NCBI GenBank assembly: GCA_002338655.1
Contig: DDIU01000004.1
Span: 91,425-155,424 of the forward strand
Direction: 5' to 3'
Length of the DNA stretch: 64,000 bases
DNA from: Flammeovirgaceae bacterium UBA1842
GTDB lineage: Bacteria; Bacteroidota; Bacteroidia; Cytophagales; Cyclobacteriaceae
Positions 34,476 through 44,322 of the stretch are shown here, in pieces (position 1 is the stretch's first letter; each line of letters opens with the position of its first letter). The notes beneath the pieces were generated by a model. The model searched no databases. It saw only the letters and a list, made by a program, of their open reading frames with translations, and had not been told where the DNA came from. A program made the position numbers and the translations under genes.

Positions 34476-35600
34476 ATGAAGTTTATTGTTTCATCGTCTG
34501 TATTACTTAAACAGCTTTCGAGTATCAATGGCGTTATAACCACCAATCCTGTGGTGCCTATACTAGAGAATTTTTTATTTGAAATAAGTGAAAATAAGCT
34601 GGTAATTACAGCTTCTGATCTTCAAACTTCGATGATCACTGAGCTTGAGGTAGAGTCTAAAGAAAGTGGCAACATAGCGGTGCCGGCACGTATTCTTTTA
34701 GAAACATTGAAGAATTTGCCAGAACAGCCTGTTACTTTTACAATAGATCAGGATTCATACAGCATTGAAATCAGCTCTGACAACGGTCGATATAAACTAG
34801 CGGGTGAAAATGCTACTGACTTCCCAAAGGTACCTGCGGTATCGGATGATTTTTCTATTGATATGTCTACTGACGTATTGGCCAGTGCTATCAATAATAC
34901 CATATTTGCCACAAGCAATGATGAGTTGAGACCAGCTATGACAGGGGTTTATATGAACCTGTCAGAGACAAATACGACTTTTGTTTCTACCGATGGTCAC
35001 CGATTGGTCAGGTATAGAAGAGTGGATGTGGCCTCTGATAATGGCAATGCCATTATCATCCCACGAAAAGCTTTGAATCTACTTAAGACCACATTGCCCG
35101 CAGAAAACGTAAATGTTTCTGTAGAATTCAATGTTTCCAATGCCTTTTTCAAGTTTGGCAACATTAAGATGATCTGTCGTCTGATAGATGAACGTTTTCC
35201 TGATTATGAAAATGTGATTCCAACAGCCAATAACAATAAGATGACGATCGATAGGTCTGAAATTTTGAGTTCATTGAAAAGGATTGCAATATATGCTAAC
35301 AAAACCACACATCAGGTAAGGTTAAAAATTACAGGAAGCGAACTTCAGATTTCAGCAGAGGATTTGGATTTTGCCAATGAGGCCAATGAAAGACTATCCT
35401 GTGAACATGAAGGTGGAGATATAGAAATTGGCTTTAACGCCCGTTTCCTAATTGAGATGCTTTCTAATCTTGATTCAAAGAAAATTGAACTTCATCTTTC
35501 TGAAGCAAATAAGGCGGGATTGTTAACCCCTGTGGATAAAGATGACAATGAAGATATATTGATGCTGGTAATGCCAGTCATGCTTAATAACTACGTTTAG
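34476..35600 (+). CDS. dnaN: DNA polymerase III subunit beta (sliding clamp)
   Basis: Ring-shaped processivity factor of the replicative polymerase. The 374 aa length and three similar domains are as expected. The start MKFIVSSSVLLKQLSSINGVI, STDGHRLVRYRR near residue 170 and the C-terminal LVMPVML region are family signatures. It is separated by 86 nt from the DUF4340 gene, so it may have its own promoter, and it ends at a strong hairpin terminator. dnaA is not adjacent, unlike the classical dnaA-dnaN order. Confidence 0.96.
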   Translation: MKFIVSSSVLLKQLSSINGVITTNPVVPILENFLFEISENKLVITASDLQTSMITELEVESKESGNIAVPARILLETLKNLPEQPVTFTIDQDSYSIEISSDNGRYKLAGENATDFPKVPAVSDDFSIDMSTDVLASAINNTIFATSNDELRPAMTGVYMNLSETNTTFVSTDGHRLVRYRRVDVASDNGNAIIIPRKALNLLKTTLPAENVNVSVEFNVSNAFFKFGNIKMICRLIDERFPDYENVIPTANNNKMTIDRSEILSSLKRIAIYANKTTHQVRLKITGSELQISAEDLDFANEANERLSCEHEGGDIEIGFNARFLIEMLSNLDSKKIELHLSEANKAGLLTPVDKDDNEDILMLVMPVMLNNYV

Positions 35601-35626
35601 TAGTATTGTATTAGATTAGAGGACAT

Positions 35627-35660
35627 AAAAAAAAGGAGCGGCATACCGCTCCTTTTTTTT
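35627..35660. terminator. Bidirectional intrinsic terminator after dnaN
   Basis: GGAGCGG (35635-35641) pairs with CCGCTCC (35646-35652) around a CATA loop, flanked by an A-run on one side and a T-run on the other, so it can end both dnaN on the plus strand and the convergent lipoprotein gene on the minus strand. Confidence 0.92.
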
Positions 35661-35680
35661 ATGTGTTATCCCTATCAGTA

Positions 35681-36196
35681 TTAGATAGAACCAGTTACTT
35701 TAATATCAATAGTAAATGTAACATCAAAGGTAACAGGTACATTATTGACTGTACCAGCTACTTTTACTGATATTTTTTTATCTGTTAAAAACTTAGCATT
35801 TATAGCCGTAAAATCTATACCTGTAACATCTAAATCTATTGCGCCAGCTCCATTAACGGCATTAAGGTCAATTTCACCATTGATAGAAATAGAAGAACCT
35901 GTACCCACAAAATCAAGAGAGGCATCAGTAATTTTTACATCAGTACCAGTGTAATTAGTGAATTTCATAGAAATTCCTGTGATTTCAATGGCATCCAGAT
36001 TAGATCCAAATTTGTCTACATCAGCAGGAGTTGCAAATTCTTGTGTAATAGAAAATGTCTTAGGGCCATCTTGAATCAAATCTACATTTGCTGTTTGTTC
36101 CACAGAATAGTTGGCACTTGTTTTAAGCAAATCGTCTACCGAATTACAACTAAAGGCAACCGCAGCAATAAATAAAATAATAATATTGTACTTCAT
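35681..36196 (-). CDS. Lipoprotein of unknown function
   Basis: A 171 aa exported lipoprotein (lipobox VAFSC, Cys17) with a beta-rich body of repeating I/V-D-x pattern, for instance ISINGEIDLNAVNGAGAIDLDVTGIDF, and a valine-rich C-terminal strand region (NNVPVTFDVTFTIDIKV). It resembles an immunoglobulin-like or LEA14-like sandwich, but I do not recognise a family. It converges on dnaN and shares its terminator; it stands alone. Confidence 0.65.
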   Translation of the reverse strand: MKYNIIILFIAAVAFSCNSVDDLLKTSANYSVEQTANVDLIQDGPKTFSITQEFATPADVDKFGSNLDAIEITGISMKFTNYTGTDVKITDASLDFVGTGSSISINGEIDLNAVNGAGAIDLDVTGIDFTAINAKFLTDKKISVKVAGTVNNVPVTFDVTFTIDIKVTGSI

Positions 36197-36300
36197 AATC
36201 TCAAATAATTGGTTTGTTTAAGTAAAGATACCTAAACTTTATAAAATGTAACCGAAGTACTTTGACAACATGAGCAATCTCTTAAATTTACCAAGAGACT

Positions 36301-39300
36301 ATGCTACAACCTTTTGTTATTTATCGTTCTTCTGCCGGGTCAGGGAAAACCCACACTTTGGCCAGGTCTTTTCTGACGTTGGCTTTAACCCGGAGGCACG
36401 GTTTTAGAAAAATCCTTGGGGTAACTTTTACCAATAAAGCTACCGAAGAAATGAAGCGGAGGATCATTGATATCCTCAAAACGTTGGCTTCTGGTAACGA
36501 ACACCCCATGGCCAAGGAGCTTAGTGATGCATTGGAGATTAATGCAATTGAATTGCAAAAAAGATCAAAAGAGGCTTTATCTGATATTCTTCATCAATAT
36601 GGACGCTTTTCCATTGTTACCATTGATAGTTTTTTTCATCAGGTGATCCGTTCTTTCACACGGGAAGTAGGTCTCCAAGGTACATTTTCAATTGACTTGG
36701 ATATTGATAAAGTATTGGGAGAAGTTATTGACCAGATGTTGCTGGATGTTGGAGAGGAGGAGCATAAGGTACTGCGAAGCTGGTTAACCGAATTTGCAGA
36801 GAATAAAGTGGAGGAGGGCTCCCGCTGGGAATTTAAGGATGATATTGTTGTTCTGGCAAAGGAAATTGTTAAAGACGAGTTCAAAAAACACAATCAACAA
36901 ATCAATACATTGGGGGAAGACCCACAATTTTTCGATACCCTTAAAAAAGAGTTAAACGAAGTCCAATTTACTTTTGAAAAGGAGATTGAGAAAAAATGCA
37001 AGGTGCTTTTTGATTACTTATCGGAAAATGGACTTTCTATTGACGATTTTAAGGGGAAAGGTGGCGGCCCCATTGGGTTGTTTGCAAGAATGAGCAATCA
37101 GGTTTATGAGATAACTGATAGGAGACGAGAAGCGGCAGATAATATTGATGCATGGATTAAAAAGAAGGATCCAAAAGAAATTGAATTAACCCAGGCATTG
37201 GAATCCTTTATCCTTCCCAAGTACAATGAGCTCATCCATTATTATGATACCAATTTCATCAAACAGCAATCGGCCATAGCGGTTAAAAAATATTTTTACA
37301 CCTTCGGCATATTAAGTTATGTAAGCAGGTACTTGCAAAAATATAGAGACGAAAATGATATCATGCTCATCTCTGATTTACCGGATTTTTTAAACAGGAT
37401 CATCAGTGATAGCGATACCCCATATATCTATGAGAAAGTGGGATCTGTTTTTGACCATTATCTGATTGACGAATTTCAAGACACTTCTGAATTCCAATGG
37501 AATAATTTCAAACCATTGGTAAAGAACGCTACCGATCAGGGGCAGTTTTGTATGGTGGTAGGGGATGTAAAACAGTCTATTTACCGATTTAGAGGGGGGG
37601 ACTGGCGCTTGTTACAAAACCAGGTGAAATATGATATTGGAGAAGCAAGTACCATCGAAGATAGCTTGCAAATGAATTGGCGGAGCACAGCAAACATTGT
37701 TGGTTTTAATAATTCCTTTTTCACTACTATACAGGATACCATCAAAGGAAAGTATCTGAGCAACATTGCGGACGGATTGAACCCTGAACAAAAAACGAAG
37801 CTTCAATTACAGGTCGATGATATACTTGGAACCTTTGAAGATGTGCAACAAGAACTTCCTGCAAACAAAGACTCTAATGAAGGGGAAGTCAATATTGAAT
37901 TTATTGAGCTAGATAAAGACAGCGAAGATAGCTGGCAAGAAGAAGCGATAAGGAGAACCATTGCTCAAGTGGAGGACTTGCAACGTAAGGGATTTGAATT
38001 GAGGGATATCGCTATTCTGACCAATAGGGCAAAAGAAGGAAAGAGGGTGGCCGATGCTTTTATTGCCTATCGAAATTCCCCAGGAGCCGATCCTAACCTG
38101 GGCTATGATGTGGTAAGTTCTGAAGCTCTGTTCTTGACGTCAAGCCATTTAGTTCGCTTTATTATCTCATTGATCAAATGGCTAAATGATGAACGTAACC
38201 TTATAGAACTCGCTCAGTGGCAATATGAATACCAACACCATATTCTGCAATCAGAAAAGACTGAAGCTGCCATTTTCTCAGGTATCGATAACTGGAAGGT
38301 GAACGTGCCACTTCCGTTTCTAAAAGAGAAGGAAATTTTAAAAACACTTCCACTTTATGAATTGGTGGAATCGATAAGTAGAATATTTAATCTGAACCAG
38401 CTTAAAGATGAATTCACTTATTTGCAGGGTTTTCAGGATGCCGTGCTTGACTATTCAAAAAATGAGCGCGGTGACATTGTTTCCTTTTTAGAATGGTGGG
38501 AGGAAGTGCGTAAGGAGAGAGCCATCCAGATTGCCGATGAAAATAATGCCATTAAAATCTTAACCATTCATAAATCCAAAGGACTGGAATTTCCTGTGGT
38601 CATTCTCCCTTTTGTGAATTGGATGATGGACAATGATACAAAGAAGAATAAGGTGATGTGGTGCCCAGGTGGCGATGAACCACCTTTTAATAAATTGCCT
38701 ATTGTTCCGTTAAAATATGTTTCGGCAATGGCCAAGACCTATTGGGCAGATCAATATTTTGATGAAAAGCTCAGGGCGTTACTTGACAACGTTAATTTAC
38801 TTTATGTAGCCTTTACGAGACCCATCCACGGATTATTTGCTTATGCCCCCTTGCCGAGAATAGATGTTAAGAAAGGAATATCGTTGAGTACTGTTAATGG
38901 TTTTGTATATGAACAACTAACGGAAAAAACGGGTTGGGATGATGAAATGATGCGTTTTAAAAGTGGTGAAATAGTAAGTTACACACCAAAGAAATCGGCC
39001 ACTGTTGAGTATGGATTGCAAACGTATCATTCTGGCGATTGGCGTAAGAAAATCCAATTACAAATACGAGGTTCAGCGGAATTGAATGAATCACTTTTCG
39101 TAGAAGCTACTTTAAAAGGTATTCGACTGCATAGCCTGTTAAGCAGAATTAAATATAAAATTGATCTGGAACAATTTAAGCTGATAGCCGAATATGAATT
39201 GCTTTCCAACATTGTCAACCATCCTGATATTGCAGATTGGTTTGATGATAAATGGGAGGTGAGCAATGAGGTGGCGGTGCTTCTTCCAGGGGGAGCGTTC

Positions 39301-39498
39301 AAGCGAATTGACAGGATCAATAAAAAGGCCAATGAAACGGTGCTGATTGATTACAAAACTGGCACCAGTCGTGATAAGGATATTGCACAAGTAAAGGAAT
39401 ATATAAAAATTATGGAAGAGATGGGCAAAGAGAATGTATCAGGGAGACTTATCTATTTGGAGGATCTTTCGGTTATTGAAGTACAAAGTATCGAGTAA
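36301..39498 (+). CDS. AddA-like UvrD/RecB-family helicase-nuclease
   Basis: A 1065 aa superfamily 1A DNA helicase with a C-terminal PD-(D/E)XK nuclease, the likely AddA/RecB-type subunit of a double-strand-break end-processing enzyme. Motif I is YRSSAGSGKTHTLA (residues 8-21), Ia GVTFTNKATEEMK, II LIDEFQDTSEFQW (about 390), III GDVKQSIYRFRGGD, V TIHKSKGLEFPVVIL (about 755) and VI LLYVAFTRP. Near the end ETVLIDYKTGTSRDKDIAQVKEY carries the nuclease D...D-x-K/QxxxY elements. It lies 48 nt upstream of the AddB-like gene. Confidence 0.9.
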   Translation: MLQPFVIYRSSAGSGKTHTLARSFLTLALTRRHGFRKILGVTFTNKATEEMKRRIIDILKTLASGNEHPMAKELSDALEINAIELQKRSKEALSDILHQYGRFSIVTIDSFFHQVIRSFTREVGLQGTFSIDLDIDKVLGEVIDQMLLDVGEEEHKVLRSWLTEFAENKVEEGSRWEFKDDIVVLAKEIVKDEFKKHNQQINTLGEDPQFFDTLKKELNEVQFTFEKEIEKKCKVLFDYLSENGLSIDDFKGKGGGPIGLFARMSNQVYEITDRRREAADNIDAWIKKKDPKEIELTQALESFILPKYNELIHYYDTNFIKQQSAIAVKKYFYTFGILSYVSRYLQKYRDENDIMLISDLPDFLNRIISDSDTPYIYEKVGSVFDHYLIDEFQDTSEFQWNNFKPLVKNATDQGQFCMVVGDVKQSIYRFRGGDWRLLQNQVKYDIGEASTIEDSLQMNWRSTANIVGFNNSFFTTIQDTIKGKYLSNIADGLNPEQKTKLQLQVDDILGTFEDVQQELPANKDSNEGEVNIEFIELDKDSEDSWQEEAIRRTIAQVEDLQRKGFELRDIAILTNRAKEGKRVADAFIAYRNSPGADPNLGYDVVSSEALFLTSSHLVRFIISLIKWLNDERNLIELAQWQYEYQHHILQSEKTEAAIFSGIDNWKVNVPLPFLKEKEILKTLPLYELVESISRIFNLNQLKDEFTYLQGFQDAVLDYSKNERGDIVSFLEWWEEVRKERAIQIADENNAIKILTIHKSKGLEFPVVILPFVNWMMDNDTKKNKVMWCPGGDEPPFNKLPIVPLKYVSAMAKTYWADQYFDEKLRALLDNVNLLYVAFTRPIHGLFAYAPLPRIDVKKGISLSTVNGFVYEQLTEKTGWDDEMMRFKSGEIVSYTPKKSATVEYGLQTYHSGDWRKKIQLQIRGSAELNESLFVEATLKGIRLHSLLSRIKYKIDLEQFKLIAEYELLSNIVNHPDIADWFDDKWEVSNEVAVLLPGGAFKRIDRINKKANETVLIDYKTGTSRDKDIAQVKEYIKIMEEMGKENVSGRLIYLEDLSVIEVQSIE

Positions 39499-39546
39499 AA
39501 TGTACAAAGACCAGCCACACCAAACAATAACTTTAAACTTAGAATT

Positions 39547-42417
39547 TTGAACTCAGCTTCCTTCATATCAGAACTTACAGATCGAGTACTACAGGAAAAT
39601 CCTGATGGGCTGGACAAGGTGACGGTGATCTTTCCCAATCGCAGGGCGGGACTGTTTTTTAGAAAGGCGATGGCGGAAAGAATTGACAAACCCATTTGGA
39701 TGCCTGAGGTGGTGAGTATGGAAGACTTCTTGAAGCAGTTTACTTCCTATCAAAAGATGGAGACCCTTGAAGCTGTCTTTGAATTGTTTGATGATTACAA
39801 ACGACTACAAAAAAACAAAGAAACCTTTGATCAATTCTTTTTCTGGGGGGAGATGATCCTCCGTGATTTCGAGGAAATCGATCAGTACATGGTGAATACA
39901 AAGCACCTGTTCACCAACATAAAAACACAAAAGGAACTGGATGAGGAGTTCTTTTTTCTTGATGAGGAAGACAAAAAAATCATACAATCGTTTTGGAGCA
40001 GTTTCTTGCCCGACACTACAGAGACTCAAAAGTTGTTTTTGGAGACATGGAAAATACTGTTACCCTTATATGAGAGCTACAAAGAAAAGCTGATAGCGCA
40101 AGGTCGCGCGTATAATGGGATGATCTACCGGGACATTGCAGAAAGGACAGAAGAGGGCACGATTACTACTGATAGATCAATTTATTTTGCCGGGTTTAAT
40201 GCACTTACTGCCACGGAGGAGAAAATAATCAAGCACTTTGTACATGAATATAAGGCGCATGTGGTTTGGGATTTGGATGATTACTATTTTACCAACCGAA
40301 ACCAAGAAGCGGGCTATTTTTTAAGGACTTATGCCAAAGATTCAATTTTAGGGAAGACCTTTCCAACGGAACCGCCAAACAGGTATAAAGCGGCTAAGAA
40401 GTTTACAGCCACGGGGGTGTCACTTGAAGTGGGCCAGGCCAAGGCTTTGGCGGAATCATTGGAAAAGGCAGCACAGGAGCCTGATTTTGAGACAGGTAAA
40501 ACGGTGGTCGTACTGCCACAGGAGCATATGCTCTTTCCCACTTTACATGCTATTCCCGATGCTATTGATAAGATAAACATCACCATGGGCTACCCATTGA
40601 AAGACACCCCTGTCTATAGCCTTGTGGAGAGTGTCTTGGTATTGCACCATATGCGAAAGGAGGATTTAATCAATGGGATATCTTATTACTATAAACCATT
40701 GAAGGAGCTGCTGGAGCACCCACTACTTTTCAAACTAGAAGAAAAGAAAATCACGGAGTTGATCGGCATCATCAAAAAGCGAAATGTCATCATGCTCTAT
40801 GAAGATGATCTCCACTTCGAGAATCCGCTACTTCAATTCATTTTCAAGAAGAATAGCGATCCTATCCAATTTTTATCAGAATTACTCGAAGGGCTATACA
40901 AAAGTTGGAAAGATGATATCCATGGCTTGGAACTGGAATTCATTGCAAGATTCTACAAGCAAGTGCAACAGCTTCAAACTATGATGGGCGAGAAAGCCAG
41001 CACGTTGAGTTATGATTTCGTGGTGAAATTATTCCGTAGGCTTTCACGAAGTTTTAAAGTGCCCTTTACCGGAGAGCCTTTGGAAGGTCTTCAGGTAATG
41101 GGGATACTCGAAACCAGAAACCTCGATTTCGATCGGGTGTATATCCTTAATATGAATGAAGACAGTTGGCCTGCCGCCCCCAGACGAGGTTCTTTTATTC
41201 CATATAACATCAGAAGGGCCTTTGACTTGCCCGTATATGATCATAGTGATTCCATCTATGCTTATTTGTTTTATCGTTTGATCCAGCGTGCCAATGAAAT
41301 TCATTTTTTCTATAATACCGTAGCCGAGTTTAACGTCAATGGGGAGTTAAGCAGACTTGTGCAGCAACTGGAAGTGGAGTCTGGCTATACCATTGAGAAA
41401 CGGATCTTGGCTGGGCCTATTAAGACTAAAGCCCCTGATGCCATTACCATCGAAAAGAATGCTGATGTTTTGCAGAAGATGGAGCGATTTTTAGTGGGTT
41501 ATGAAGAACGTGACAAATCCCGATTTACACCCTCAGCACTTAATATTTATCTGGAATGCCGGTTACGCTTCTACTTTAAATATGTAGAGAAACTTTACGA
41601 GCCGGACGAAGTGCAGGAAGAAATGGATCCGATGATATTTGGGAACATCCTGCACAACAGTATGGAGATATTGTATAAGGCATTTATTAAAAAAGAGAAA
41701 AGAGATATTGTCCACCAACAGGATATCTTTTGGATTAAGGAAGGGGTAAATGGGGCATTGAATGAAGCCTTTAAAGAGCATTATAATGTAAAAGGAAAAA
41801 AGAAATTTAAGTTGGAAGGACGATCATTGATAGCCGCTGATGTGCTCCGTAAGTTCATGCTCAAAATATTGGATCATGATGCCAGTTATGCGCCATTCAA
41901 AATAATCGGACTGGAAGCAGGCTTCAGGGACGGCTACAGCATTGAATATCCGATAACAGTAGGAGAGAGGGATATCAAGATCCGGATGCATGGGATCATT
42001 GACCGTATTGATTTGAAGGAAGGCAAGGTGCGCGTGATTGATTATAAAACGGGGCGTGATAAAAAGAATTTTACTACGTTAGAATCTCTTACCGACCGCG
42101 AAGATAAGAACAGGAATAAGGCGGTATTCCAGGTATTTTTTTATAGCTACTTGTACTGGAAGAAATATGCCGATGGAACAGATGCTATTGAACCAGGGCT
42201 TTTCAATAGCCTTGATCTGTTTCAGAAGGAGTTTAATTGGCAAATAGTGAAGGACAAAGACTTCAATATTAAAGACTTTAGACAGTATACAGAGGCCTAT
42301 GAAGAACAGCTGGGACAGTTACTGCATGAAATCTATGACCCTTCACATCCTTTCGACCAAACGGAAGATGTGAAGAAATGTGAATATTGTGCGTATCGGG
42401 AGATTTGTGGGAGGTGA
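39547..42417 (+). CDS. AddB-like nuclease with Fe-S cluster motif
   Basis: A 956 aa partner of the preceding helicase, of the AddB/RexB-like PD-(D/E)XK family. The N-terminus keeps an inactivated-helicase-like start (KVTVIFPNRRAGLFFRKAM). The C-terminal nuclease begins at FTPSALNIYLECRLRFYFKYVEKL (about residue 658) and has GNILHNSMEILYK, KVRVIDYKTGRDKK and FQVFFYSYLYW. A Cys in LECRLRF together with CEYCAYREIC at the very end forms the four-Cys iron-sulfur staple known from AddB. The start is a TTG (39547); no upstream in-frame ATG exists, and the next in-frame Met would remove conserved N-terminal sequence. Confidence 0.88.
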   Translation: MNSASFISELTDRVLQENPDGLDKVTVIFPNRRAGLFFRKAMAERIDKPIWMPEVVSMEDFLKQFTSYQKMETLEAVFELFDDYKRLQKNKETFDQFFFWGEMILRDFEEIDQYMVNTKHLFTNIKTQKELDEEFFFLDEEDKKIIQSFWSSFLPDTTETQKLFLETWKILLPLYESYKEKLIAQGRAYNGMIYRDIAERTEEGTITTDRSIYFAGFNALTATEEKIIKHFVHEYKAHVVWDLDDYYFTNRNQEAGYFLRTYAKDSILGKTFPTEPPNRYKAAKKFTATGVSLEVGQAKALAESLEKAAQEPDFETGKTVVVLPQEHMLFPTLHAIPDAIDKINITMGYPLKDTPVYSLVESVLVLHHMRKEDLINGISYYYKPLKELLEHPLLFKLEEKKITELIGIIKKRNVIMLYEDDLHFENPLLQFIFKKNSDPIQFLSELLEGLYKSWKDDIHGLELEFIARFYKQVQQLQTMMGEKASTLSYDFVVKLFRRLSRSFKVPFTGEPLEGLQVMGILETRNLDFDRVYILNMNEDSWPAAPRRGSFIPYNIRRAFDLPVYDHSDSIYAYLFYRLIQRANEIHFFYNTVAEFNVNGELSRLVQQLEVESGYTIEKRILAGPIKTKAPDAITIEKNADVLQKMERFLVGYEERDKSRFTPSALNIYLECRLRFYFKYVEKLYEPDEVQEEMDPMIFGNILHNSMEILYKAFIKKEKRDIVHQQDIFWIKEGVNGALNEAFKEHYNVKGKKKFKLEGRSLIAADVLRKFMLKILDHDASYAPFKIIGLEAGFRDGYSIEYPITVGERDIKIRMHGIIDRIDLKEGKVRVIDYKTGRDKKNFTTLESLTDREDKNRNKAVFQVFFYSYLYWKKYADGTDAIEPGLFNSLDLFQKEFNWQIVKDKDFNIKDFRQYTEAYEEQLGQLLHEIYDPSHPFDQTEDVKKCEYCAYREICGR

Positions 42418-42782
42418 ACATCATAGCCTATTGTCAGTGCGAAAGAGCTGACCTTGCCGTAGATGGTTAACGACTGAAGCAATCTCCTAGTTATACTGCT
42501 GAATAAATTAAGGGTTGCCACGCTCACCATTCGCCCCATTCTGTCTCTCGAAAGGATTCTGATGAAAATCAAAACAAACGCCAGCCGGGGATTTGTTATC
42601 ATGACTGCATTAAACCTGTCAGGTTTAATTTTAGTCAGGCCTTCATCCGTTCAAAATCATATGTCTAAAGTAATGACAAACCTGACAGGTTTTACTGATT
42701 TTGTTCTTCCGAGCATGACCGGAATCTCCAGTTAATTGCAGGGGATTGCAGATCAAGTCCGCAATGACATCAAAAAATAAGA
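42418..42782. other. Gene-free intergenic region rich in short repeats
   Basis: These 365 nt between the AddB-like gene and miaE hold no convincing gene. They contain the two 15-17 nt palindromes listed separately, a fragment GAAGCAATCTCC near 42475, and ATTGCAGATCAAGTCCGCAAT near 42745, which are variants of interspersed repeats common in Bacteroidota. No terminator with a U-tract was seen. Confidence 0.6.
42611..42692. repeat. Two copies of an AAACCTG-N-CAGGTTT palindrome
   Basis: TAAACCTGTCAGGTTTA at 42611-42627 and AAACCTGACAGGTTT at 42678-42692 are near-perfect palindromes differing at the central base. The motif is familiar as a dispersed palindromic repeat of Bacteroidota genomes. No protein binding is known to me. 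Confidence 0.75.
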
Positions 42783-43364
42783 TTACCCGTGTATAGCCTC
42801 AGATTTTCCATAATTCTGAATGATCTTGGCTTCTTCCACTAGCAACTCTTTCCACTGTTTATCTACATCCAGGCCTGTTCCGTACTTACGGGCAAAACCT
42901 AAAAATGTAGTATAATGGTCTGCCTCACTTATCATCAGTTCACGATAAAACTTGGCCAGCTCTTCATCTTTGATATTTTCTGAAAGCACTTTGAAGCGCT
43001 CGCAACTACGTGCTTCAATCATAGCGGAAAATAACAGTCTATCTACTAGGCTTTGTTGGCGGCTACCTCCCTTCATTCGCACCCTGAACAATTCATTTAC
43101 ATAGCTATCCTTACGTTCACGTCCCAAGGTATAGCCTCGCTTTTTAATGATATCATGGACCATTTGAAAATGGGTTAGCTCTTCTTGGGCAAGTTTTAAT
43201 AAGGCGGTTACTAAATCAACATGCTCTGAGTTTAACGAAATAATGGTAATGGCATTTGTAGCCGCCTTTTGTTCGCACCAGGCATGGTCAGTTAGTATTT
43301 CTTCTATATTGGTCTCAACCAATTGTGCCCAGCGTGGGTCGGTAGCTAATTTTAAACCAAGCAT
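42783..43364 (-). CDS. miaE: tRNA-(ms2io6A)-hydroxylase (MiaE)
   Basis: Diiron monooxygenase that hydroxylates the isopentenyl group of ms2i6A37 in tRNAs reading UNN codons. The 193 aa ferritin-like fold carries Fe-binding Glu and ExxH motifs: IEEILTDHAWCEQKAA (about residues 19-34), EELTHFQMVHD (about 82), ARSCERFKVL and SEADHYTTFLGFARKYG (about 150). The length fits the family. It starts at an ATG (MLGLKLATDPRWAQLVE) and has no operon partner. The reaction requires O2, consistent with an aerobic organism. Confidence 0.9.
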   Translation of the reverse strand: MLGLKLATDPRWAQLVETNIEEILTDHAWCEQKAATNAITIISLNSEHVDLVTALLKLAQEELTHFQMVHDIIKKRGYTLGRERKDSYVNELFRVRMKGGSRQQSLVDRLLFSAMIEARSCERFKVLSENIKDEELAKFYRELMISEADHYTTFLGFARKYGTGLDVDKQWKELLVEEAKIIQNYGKSEAIHG

Positions 43365-43513
43365 AATAGGTTAAGATTTAGTAAGATGTGAAAGACAAAA
43401 GTACGATTTAATCGTCACTATGATGTATAAAGCAGCCTCCAAATAGTGCTTTTGAATATGTTGAAGGTATATTTTATTTAAGAATAAAAATATTATCTAA
43501 ATAATATTAAATG

Positions 43514-43545
43514 TTGGCTTAGGATGTATAATGTTACTATTTTTG
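43514..43545 (+). promoter_or_regulatory. Bacteroidota-type promoter upstream of the barrel/lipoprotein pair
   Basis: TTG (43514-43516) is separated by 21 nt from TATTTTTG (43538-43545), an exact match to the Bacteroidota -7 consensus TAnnTTTG with permitted spacing to a TTG-type -33 element. The ATG of the outer membrane protein follows 70 nt later. Confidence 0.6.
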
Positions 43546-43614
43546 GAAAAATTTTAGCTTATTAATAGAATACATTATTTAAATAAACAATTGAAACAAT
43601 AAACAATCAAGGAT

Positions 43615-44322
43615 ATGAAGATCACAATTTTAGTGCTACTATTTTTTGCTCCATTATTCGTTTGGAGTCAGGATAACGATGTAACGGTAAATAAAGAAAC
43701 CGTAAGTGACTATAAAGCCAATGGTGGCGAGAAAACCTTAGAATTACAGTTTGAACCTTTTGGTAATAATCCTATAGGATTGAATGGTATCCGTGCAAGG
43801 TGGTTCTCAACCAGCAGTAGTGCATTTAGGTTAAATCTATTTTTGGGAATAAATACTGATTCTCAAATTACTCAACAAGAGGATACTGACAATAACCTGA
43901 AAGAATTAAGAGATAAGTTTTTTACATTTTCAATAAATGTTCGACCAGGATTTGAAAAGCATTTAAAAGGAACTGAAAGGTTATCTCCTTATTTTGGTGT
44001 GGAGGGTGATTTGGCGTATCAGACTTCTTCTTCAAGATCTGAAAACCAAAATGGCACAGATGTAAATTATTTTAAAACTATTAATGACAACGGTTTTTTT
44101 AGAATTGGTGCCAATGCTATTGCCGGCTTGGATTACTATATAACAAAGAAATTGTACCTTGGAACAGAGTTCGGCTTTGGATTAAGTTTTACCAAACTAC
44201 TTGCCATAAAAGTTAAGAGTGATGCAACAGGTTTTACAGAGCCAGAACCTGCAAAAAGGGGCAGTTCTTTTGACTTAGGTCCAAATGTAAATGCCCAGAT
44301 AAGATTAGGATATGCATTTTAA
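43615..44322 (+). CDS. Outer membrane beta-barrel protein
   Basis: A 235 aa exported protein with signal peptide MKITILVLLFFAPLFVWSQ and a body of alternating amphipathic strands (FRLNLFLGINTD, FTFSINVRPGF, LYLGTEFGFGLSF), ending in IRLGYAF with the terminal Phe expected by the barrel-assembly machinery. No family is named with confidence. Its 3' end overlaps the following lipoprotein gene by 11 nt, so the two are probably co-translated and functionally linked. Confidence 0.72.
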   Translation: MKITILVLLFFAPLFVWSQDNDVTVNKETVSDYKANGGEKTLELQFEPFGNNPIGLNGIRARWFSTSSSAFRLNLFLGINTDSQITQQEDTDNNLKELRDKFFTFSINVRPGFEKHLKGTERLSPYFGVEGDLAYQTSSSRSENQNGTDVNYFKTINDNGFFRIGANAIAGLDYYITKKLYLGTEFGFGLSFTKLLAIKVKSDATGFTEPEPAKRGSSFDLGPNVNAQIRLGYAF

